From Actinomucor elegans (Eukaryota; Mucoromycota; Mucoromycetes; Mucorales; Mucoraceae), in the NCBI GenBank assembly GCA_026027325.1, contig JAMSLZ010000011.1:992001-1056000 (forward strand): a stretch of DNA of 64,000 nt, in the 5' to 3' direction. The notes under the pieces are model-generated. The model was not told where the DNA came from. It searched no databases and saw only the letters and a list, made by a program, of their open reading frames with translations. Each line of letters begins with the position of its first letter. The first letter of the stretch is position 1. The translations under genes and the position numbers were made by a program. Positions 57,265 through 64,000 of this stretch are shown here, in pieces.

Positions 57265-58269
57265 CTAATCGAGTTTGGCTTTATCTGTTGAGATTTCTTC
57301 CAGAACTGCTAGCATACTATCTCTTACAGAATTTGTCAACTTATCAATAGATTCTGAATCTGGAGAAATATCCTTGGTAGGAACAGGTGGTAAGACTACG
57401 CAAAAAAAATATGAGCTATGCATTCTATGCCTATGCAGGACTTACTTTTGATCTTAATATCACCATGCGTAAAGCGCTTTGCTTTGACATTGTAAATATC
57501 CTTGTAGTTTTCAATGACAATCGGAATAATTGGTGCTTTAGCCTGAGCAGCCATATAAAATGCACCTTTCTTGAACGGCAACAGGGTAGGCCCATCCGCG
57601 TTACTTCGTGTGCCTTCTGGATATACCCAGACCGATGTTTTTTTTCTATACATATCCTCGGCTGCTTTCTTTGCTTGATTAATGGCGTTGGTACGATTAC
57701 CGCGGTCCATAAAGATAGCATTGCTTAACATCACTGTGATAAGGTGAGTAACTCACTGTTGCCTGTCGGAATTTGACTTACTGAACCATCCCAACACTGG
57801 ATAGTATTTGATTGATCTCTTTGCCATGATAGAGGTCCCTTTCGGAAACACACATCCCATATATGAAATATCCATTAATGTTTGATGATTGGCAACGTAA
57901 ATTGCTGGTTCACCGACTTTAGCTAAATTTTCTTGACCTTCTACTGTGGCTGTAATAGCAAGAAATGTTTTACTGAGAAATGCTTCTACACGTCCAACGC
58001 TGTAACTGATCAAGTGTGTTTTACCAAACACTGGTAATATTAGAGAGGCTAGCATACCATAACCAGCAGACACAGCTATTAATATAATGGCTACGATTTG
58101 ACGGTATATAAATCCACCTCGTTTGCGAAAGATGGCTTGGAAGACAATAGGTGCAATAAGTGTAGCGAGTGCAGGGATTTTATTGCTCAAAGAAGAGGAT
58201 GATCCTGTCACTTTAGAGGTTAGCCTCTGAGGATCCTTTGTACGTCAGCTTCCTACCTAATTCTGTCAT
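57265..58269 (-). CDS. 1-acyl-sn-glycerol-3-phosphate acyltransferase
   Basis: Four exons on the minus strand: 58269-58257 (13 nt), 58210-57782, 57733-57446 and 57395-57265, 286 aa. The enzyme converts lysophosphatidate to phosphatidate in the ER membrane, a step of phospholipid and triglyceride synthesis. Visible features are two N-terminal membrane segments (about residues 17-32 and 42-66), the catalytic NHQTLMD motif (residues 112-118, NHx4D), RSIKYYPVLGWF, FMDRGNR, VWVYPEGTRS (EGTR at about 183-186) and KGAFYMAAQAKAPIIPIVIE. The last exon adds ILPPVPTKDIS and an acidic helix. It is the PlsC family and closest in layout to yeast Slc1. The tiny first exon (MTEL) was inferred because the next exon has no ATG near its start; its splice GTAGGA...AAAG keeps frame. 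Confidence 0.9.
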
Positions 58270-60084
58270 GGATGATATGTATGATTGATGATTATATTAT
58301 CAAGAGTAAAAGGATAAAAAAGAATTAAACCAGAAGTTTTTCACTTTTTATTGTTGGCACGTGAATAACAGGAACACCCAACAATTCGAATTACTAACAC
58401 TTTTATTGGTTAAAATAGACAGGACTCATCCCAGGCCGTGCGTACCTGATTTAGTTGCCGGTGTTATTAAATCCCAGCTGGGTTATGCCGCAGAGTAGCC
58501 ATCTAAAATATGTATTAACCGAAAATTGGGATGCATACGTTATCTGGTGTCGAAAGCTTTCTCATAAAGCACCTTATTACGAGTTTAAAAGATATAATAT
58601 GTCAAGTGGATACGTCCACGGATCATACATGGTTTAAATACACGAACAATACACGTAGTTTATCCAAAGTTTAAGTTGAAACATAAAATTTGGACGGGAA
58701 TATGTTGCGCTATATTGAACGGTGTATTTATCTTTAAAGTAAAGATACATTGAATAATGAGAGTGAATCGTAATATGTATGCATATTACAATGTTAGCAA
58801 CTTCTGAATGCATAGTAATGCGCTTTGCATACATTGCTACTTTTCTTTTGTTGGGAGAGCTGAGATGTTTTCAGCATCATAGATCATAGCTTATATTACA
58901 CACTTCGCTACTGATCATAATATTCGGCTTCTGTTTGTTATTTTTTAAGCATTCAGATACAAGTTGTATTTTTGTTAATGATATCCATTACTATTATTCA
59001 CTACCATTACTCGTGTTTATCAACAGTCTATACTTATGCAGTCGATGACTTTCGCTTATATTAAGCATTGACACACAATCGATAAGGGACTATAGGGGGG
59101 CCATCAGTATTGACATGAAGCATCATAGGTGTAAAAGTGTTTATAAAACGCTGATATGGCACATTAAGCATCAGGTAGGTGGCCCGTGCTTACTCTAGTG
59201 ATTAGATGGCCCGTTTCTACGGTAAACCCTGGCCCTATTGGATTTTATGCATCAATGCATTCGCTGTTATTCGGCCCACAGTATCACATTATAACCCATG
59301 AACCTAATATGCCTTTAATACCATTAATAAATGATTCCAAGTTATGCCATTATGGACTATTTTTTTTTTTTTTTTTTTTTACTTTTCTATTGACAATTCG
59401 AATATTCGACAAAGCCGCTCAGAATAAGGAAACTAATATTTAGCATGAAATTTAGCCCATTTTTGGATAACAATCGAAGATAGGCCAGCATGCATTACCA
59501 GAATTTAATGTTGATCAAATGGAACAAAGATATTGGGGATATTTTCTTCAATCGAGAAAATTGCCGTTGATAAAATACAGTACTTTGAACCATATTGAAA
59601 TGTAGATAAAGCTTGAGTATTTCATATATAATAAATCCAAGAAAAAAAGCTGTTCTATTAAAATTATTGATTAAAATATTATACTATACTATATTTTATT
59701 GATTGGACGTAAAAAACAAATATTCATAAAAATTATAATCAATAGATTTTTCAATCAATCTCGATCAAATAGCACTTTTAATTGATATTCCCTGTTCAAA
59801 ATGAGCTGCTATATTTGGTAAAGCATTACTTTTAAAATACACTATCTATTATACCTAGAACTATAATTATAGCAAATATGAGTGAAGATGCATCCCAATG
59901 TGCTAATCAACAACTATAAAATTCTAATGACGAAGGAAACATGAATTAAATATTCAGAAATTTGAAGAGCGAGTGACGTATATTACAACAGTTTAAAATG
60001 CCGACAATTTCCTCAATGCCAAGCTGTAGCTTCTCACCGAGAAAAAAACACGTCTTTTCTTTAATTTGTACCTCCATTACAACC
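58270..60084. other. Divergent intergenic region, no supported gene
   Basis: About 1.8 kb between the acyltransferase (-) and ARPC2 (+). It contains an inverted CCAAT box (TATTGGTT) near 58405, and a 20-base T run near 59361-59380. ORFs at 58455-58637 and 59186-59443 show no motif. A weak relative of the dispersed repeat lies near 59752-59815. Confidence 0.5.
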
Positions 60085-61302
60085 ATGATTTTATTAGATT
60101 ATCACAACGTCATTATCAAAAACACCTTGGAAGCCAGACTCAAAGAGTAAACTAGTTCAAAGGGCCGAGATGAAGATTTTAACGCTTAAATATTTATGTT
60201 CATAGAGAGAAATTAGACCCTCTTGAAATGATGGTGGCCGACTTTGATGGTGTTACTTACCATATTACTACACCCGAGTCCAAGTCTGTTATTCACATTT
60301 CCCTCGGCTGGGCTTGTACCCAAGAACTCTTTTCACATGGAGCCCAAGAGGTATTGAAACGCGAGTACGGTGATTTGTTATTAGATACACCCGAGCAAGG
60401 TTACGATGTTACTTTGGTTATTGATTTAGAGAAAGTGTCTACTGAGCCAGGTAAAAGCGAAAGACGCGATAGGTAAAAGCGTTTGGTTACTAACACGCGA
60501 TGCTTAGAGGAGAGAGATGAGCTTATTCGAAAAATCTCGCTTTTAAAACGTAACCTATTGGCTGCTCCTTTTGAAAGAGCTTTCGCAGAACAGGAACAAT
60601 GCGAAAAGGAAGAAAAGACTGAATGCAACTCGCAACTGATGGCTGTTCATTATCGTCAGGAAGAGGCCATCTATATCAAGTCCAACTTTGATCGTATCAC
60701 CGTTATTTTCAGTACAACCTTCAAAGACGAGACAGACAAGATTTTTGGCAAGGTCTTTTTGCAGGTAACATTGGATCACTCGTGCCATTGTATGGTAGGT
60801 TAACAGGTCCTTTAGGAATTCGTGGATGCGCGTCGTCGTGTACCTGCATTACAAAATGCTCCTCAAGTTCTGTATTCCATCCGTGAGCCTCCTATGGAAC
60901 TTCGTCACTTGAACTTGAGGGATAGCGATGATGTTAGCTATGTTACATTTGGTAAAGTATAAATGGGACGATGGATTGTTCGATAAAACCTAACCCATTA
61001 GCAGTACTTTTCCCCAACCATTTCACCAAGGGCGATGTACGTGAAGAAACCATTGCACGTATCCAAATCTTCCGTGATTATCTTCATTATCATATTAAGT
61101 GTTCAAAGGCTTATATGCATACCCGTATGAGAGCTCGCGTTCGTGATTTCTTGAAGGTACTGAACAGAGCTAAACCAGAAGTACAAAATGCAGAGAAGAA
61201 GACTGCCAGGTAAATCAAAAAAAAAATTTTTTTTTTCTATGATAGCATAGCCTAACGTTTTACTTTTCTCATAGTGGCAGAACCTTTGTTCGTCGATCTT
61301 AA
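60085..61302 (+). CDS. ARC35: Arp2/3 complex 34-kDa subunit (ARPC2/Arc35)
   Basis: Six exons: 60085-60146, 60206-60450, 60508-60764, 60816-60951, 61005-61209 and 61275-61302, 310 aa. ARPC2 is one of the two large scaffold subunits of the Arp2/3 complex, which nucleates branched actin at endocytic patches and growth sites. The product starts [20 protein letters not shown] and contains [102 protein letters not shown] and [15 protein letters not shown], matching the family along its whole length. The exon 2 donor is GGTAAAAG at 60451, not the similar GTAAAAG 22 bases downstream, which is out of phase; the acceptor has a perfect TACTAAC branch site. Confidence 0.96.
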
Positions 61303-61475
61303 GCTAGATTTTAATAATAAAAGGACTCTTTTCACTTGATGTTGGACAAGAAAGAGTAATATCAATATTGAAATCCCGTTTGCAGCTGTATTAATAAGTT
61401 AGACTGATAATATTCTAGTGTTCTTTCTTCCTTCTACACTTTATTTTTGATTTATAATTAAAACACCCATTAATA

Positions 61476-63168
61476 ATGGGTGCTTCATGCTGCAAACAAG
61501 AGGAAATCGATTTTTCTCAAGAAGGTATAATGATTTGCTTGATGTTTATACACGCTGGTTGACACAGTGTTAGTTGAATTACAGCACTTTTATCTACTTC
61601 GAGTGATCGGCAAAGGGGCATTTGGTAAAGTGCGTATCGTACAACACAAGAGCGACTTATTAGAATATGCTCTGAAATATATCAGTAAATCCAAATGTAT
61701 TGAATTAAATGCAACCAGTAACATATTAACTGAACGACGTATCCTGGAGTGTATCAATTATCCTTTGGTGGTGAACTTGAGATACGCTTTCCATGACGAT
61801 GAAAACTTGTTTATGGTACTGGATTTAATGCTGGGTGGAGACTTGAGATTTCATTTGGATCGATTGGGCCGCTTTAACGAGTTACAAGTTCGGTTCTATG
61901 TTGCAGATTTGATGTTGTCTATTCATCATATACATCGACTGTTGATTATTCATCGGTAATTATATAACATATAAGCTTATATATTTGAACTTGACAGTTT
62001 AAATTAGCGATATTAAACCCGATAACGTCCTGTTGGATGCAAATGGACATGCTCATCTGAGTGATTTCAATATAGCAACTCAATTAACAGAGAAAAAGCC
62101 TTATCGGCATAACAGAGCGGGCAGTTTGGCCTATATGGCACCTGAAATTTTAGCGGAAAAGCGATATGCGACAGATGTGGATTGGTGGAGCCTTGGTGTT
62201 ACCATGTTTGAGTTGATCTTTGGAAGAGTAATTAAAGCTCATGCTTTCAAATGACTTGCTAACTGTTGTATTTTAGCGTCCTTTTGGCGGTACTACGAAC
62301 GAAGAAGTAAAAGAAGCCATTTTACATCAAGATCTGGTCTTTCCAGATGATATACAAGTCTCTCCAGAGTGTATTGAAGTGATGGAAGGTGTAAGGATTG
62401 GGTACACTAAAAAGAGCATTTAGTAACTTTTAATTTAGCTGCTACAAAAATCGCCCAAGCTTCGTTTAGGTCATGGAACACAAGGTTATCAAAAACTCAA
62501 GTCTCATTCTTGGTTTCAAGGCTTAGATTGGGATGCTATCGAGAGCAAGACCGCCATTGCACCCTTTATACCCAATGTATTTAATATATATATATCTAAT
62601 GTGCAATTTATACGCGGTCTAACCATATTATTTATAGAATAATCAGTCTAATTTCGATGCAGTCCATGAACTTGAAGAACTATTGTTTGAAGAAACCCCA
62701 CTGAGACCTCACAAAAAAACAGATTCTCGTGCAAGAACCAATGATTCTACCATGAAAGAGCTATTAGAGATGGACACCATGTTTTTACCTTATGATTATA
62801 CAAAGCAACACCCAAATACTACTACTACTACTGTCACCACCGCCGCCACCACTACTACTACAAGGGGCATAATAGAAGATACTAATACTAATATACCAGC
62901 TTCACTATCAACCTCATCGTCATCAGTGACCGTGATAGATACAATCTTGAACTCACCTACACCTAGCAGTCTATTAAGACGTGTAGGTGGTGCGTTGAAC
63001 GAAAAATTAGATCAAACGAAATATAAATCTCAAGGATATTACGAACTAGCAGCTAATGACAACACTACTAATACAGACCTTTACACCTCGGATGCTACAA
63101 CTGCATCTGCATTTAAAGTTGGTTGCACATCCGATACTATCGCCAGTAACAATAGCAAAACTAAATAA
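61476..63168 (+). CDS. STK32/YANK-type AGC serine/threonine kinase
   Basis: Six exons: 61476-61524, 61568-61955, 62008-62227, 62277-62390, 62439-62576 and 62638-63168, 479 aa. It starts MGASCCKQEEIDFSQE, which suggests N-myristoylation at Gly2 and palmitoylation of the CC pair, hence membrane attachment. The kinase domain shows GKGAFGKV (31-38), the ATP-binding Lys in YALKYISK (K53), LVVNLRYAFHDDENLFMVLD, LMLGGDLRFHLDR, HRDIKPDNVLLD (catalytic D147), SDFNIATQL with DFN instead of DFG (165-167), YMAPEIL and DVDWWSLGVTMFEL. The N-terminus, the LGGDLR motif and DFN are typical of the STK32 (YANK) group. The C-terminal ~150 residues are T/S-rich and low complexity. It lies 174 bp after ARPC2 on the same strand. 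Confidence 0.92.
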
Positions 63169-63795
63169 AGTAAAAGATTCAAAGCTGTTGCTCTACTGCT
63201 TGTTACAATATCAGTTCCATCTGTGCCGGGTACTAAGTGGTAGAAGAGTTTCGATTAGTGAGCATGGTCGGCTTATAGTTGTGATTAAAGTAACAAATAT
63301 ATGACATTTTAAGTATCGGATATTATATAGGCATATCATCATATGTAACGGCTTATTCTGAATAATGTTTATTAATTGTATGGAACAGCCGGCTTAAGTC
63401 CGTAGATATTGCTTTAAAGGGTTAATTAGCGGCTTTGAGTAAAAAATTAGGGCTTGAAATTGAAGTATATATTGGCAGCTTTACGGTCTAATAACTCCTT
63501 ATTATCTTTCCATTGATGCTGTTTTTGTAACATTTAAAAATATTGTAACATGACCATCAGAACAAGCTTGCGTTTTTTTTTTTTGGATATGGGTTCCAAA
63601 AAACAAAGTGTTATGTCTGTTATTGTGCACTTTAGGCATATTTAATTGATGAGAAGGGTTTTTGACTAAGAGCATTTATAGACTCTAATATTCTATTCCC
63701 GTCACTCAATAAAATGTATTTATGAGGCGTGGGCGGCGGCGACTCGTGAGTTTCTTTACATAATAAAAGTAATAACCCTTGTGTTTCTTGTTGAA
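63169..63795. other. Intergenic region upstream of NDK gene
   Basis: About 630 bp with no coding signal; includes a 10-base T run near 63574. The minus ORF at 63706-63903 is antisense to the NDK start. Confidence 0.5.
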
Positions 63796-64000
63796 ATGAG
63801 CAACAGCTTGAAACAACTTCTGAAATCTAAACCTCAAATCACATTGGCGCTCTTGAAACCAGACATTTGCGCCAATGCCGCTCTTCCACCCAAGATCCGA
63901 CAAGCTATTTTCGACAAAGATTTAGAGATTGTTCATGAGCGTCAAGTGCTATGGACCGAAAAACAAGCGGGCGAGTTTTACGCAGAACATAAAGGCAAGT
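63796..64000 (+). CDS. Nucleoside diphosphate kinase, NME6-like, 5' part
   Basis: Begins MSNSLKQLLKSKPQITLALL (63796) and runs to the window end. Motifs are TLALLKPDICAN (the NDK KPD motif, substrate-binding Lys) and later LWTEKQAGEFYAEHKGK, which matches the F-Y-x-E-H-x-G-[KR] motif of NDKs, in the form seen in the NME6 group rather than the canonical NME1/2. NDKs transfer phosphate between nucleoside di- and triphosphates. The catalytic His lies beyond the window. The last bases (GGCAAGT) could be Gly-Lys coding or a GC-type splice donor, so the exon end is uncertain. Confidence 0.8.
   Translation, partial: MSNSLKQLLKSKPQITLALLKPDICANAALPPKIRQAIFDKDLEIVHERQVLWTEKQAGEFYAEHKGK

Noticed and set aside
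59186..59443. 85-codon plus ORF upstream of ARPC2
   Set aside because: Contains a T-tract F run and no motif; not continuous with ARPC2 exons.
1..64000. CRISPR arrays, bacterial operons or prophage
   Set aside because: No regularly spaced short repeats; genes are intron-containing and eukaryotic throughout.

Overview
The window is eukaryotic nuclear DNA from a fungus, most likely an early-diverging mould of the Mucoromycota (Mucorales type). Evidence for this is the AT-rich sequence, many short spliceosomal introns (about 50-100 nt, GTAAGT-like donors, CTAAC/CTAAT-like branch sites), T/CT-rich 5' leaders, long homopolymers, and a gene set with a Grr1-like F-box/LRR protein, LIM-C1-RhoGAP, a PCL/Pho80-type cyclin, Arp2/3 p34, an STK32/YANK kinase and lineage-expanded F-box proteins. 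No species can be named from the sequence alone. Exon structures were derived by hand from reading frame, splice-site sense and family motifs; none was checked with RNA data.

Layout. 1-7.7 kb: 3' part of a TCP11/Sok1-type gene (-), a spliced single-pass membrane protein (+), a Pus4/TruB pseudouridine synthase (+) and a Grr1-like F-box/LRR gene (+). 8.7-18.7 kb: a tandem segmental duplication. Each unit has a ~930-bp block (R) followed by a 586-codon F-box-like gene (-). An internally deleted LINE retrotransposon (ORF1 zinc knuckles, endonuclease and C-terminal region, but no reverse transcriptase) sits at the unit junction. 18.7-22.8 kb: gene-poor, with coding relics and degenerate tandem repeats. 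22.8-26.6 kb: a further F-box-like gene (-), RPL15 (+) and an 81-aa coiled-coil protein (-). 26.6-30.8 kb: gene desert with dispersed repeats. 30.8-34.1 kb: LIM-C1-RhoGAP (+). 36.5-43.2 kb: cyclin (-), mitochondrial KHE-like protein (-) and a peroxisomal SCP2 protein ending in SKL (+). 43.5-48.5 kb: F-box-like gene (+), DUF4112-type membrane protein (-) and an acidic coiled-coil protein (-). 48.5-57.2 kb: accessory region with a tandem pair of 215-bp hairpin-rich repeats, a decayed multi-exon gene of a probable Mucorales-specific family, and transposon-like relics. 57.2-64 kb: lysophosphatidate acyltransferase (-), ARPC2 (+), STK32-like kinase (+) and the 5' end of an NME6-like nucleoside diphosphate kinase (+).

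Most recognised genes are core cell-biology functions: actin and Rho control, cell-cycle cyclin and SCF ubiquitin ligase adaptors, lipid metabolism and translation. There is no gene cluster of one pathway. The most unusual parts are the homogenised R block beside diverged F-box paralogs, the RT-less LINE placed exactly at the duplication junction, and the tandem hairpin-rich repeats near 50.6-51.1 kb. I saw no CRISPR array, no rRNA, no convincing tRNA and no bacterial-type operon.
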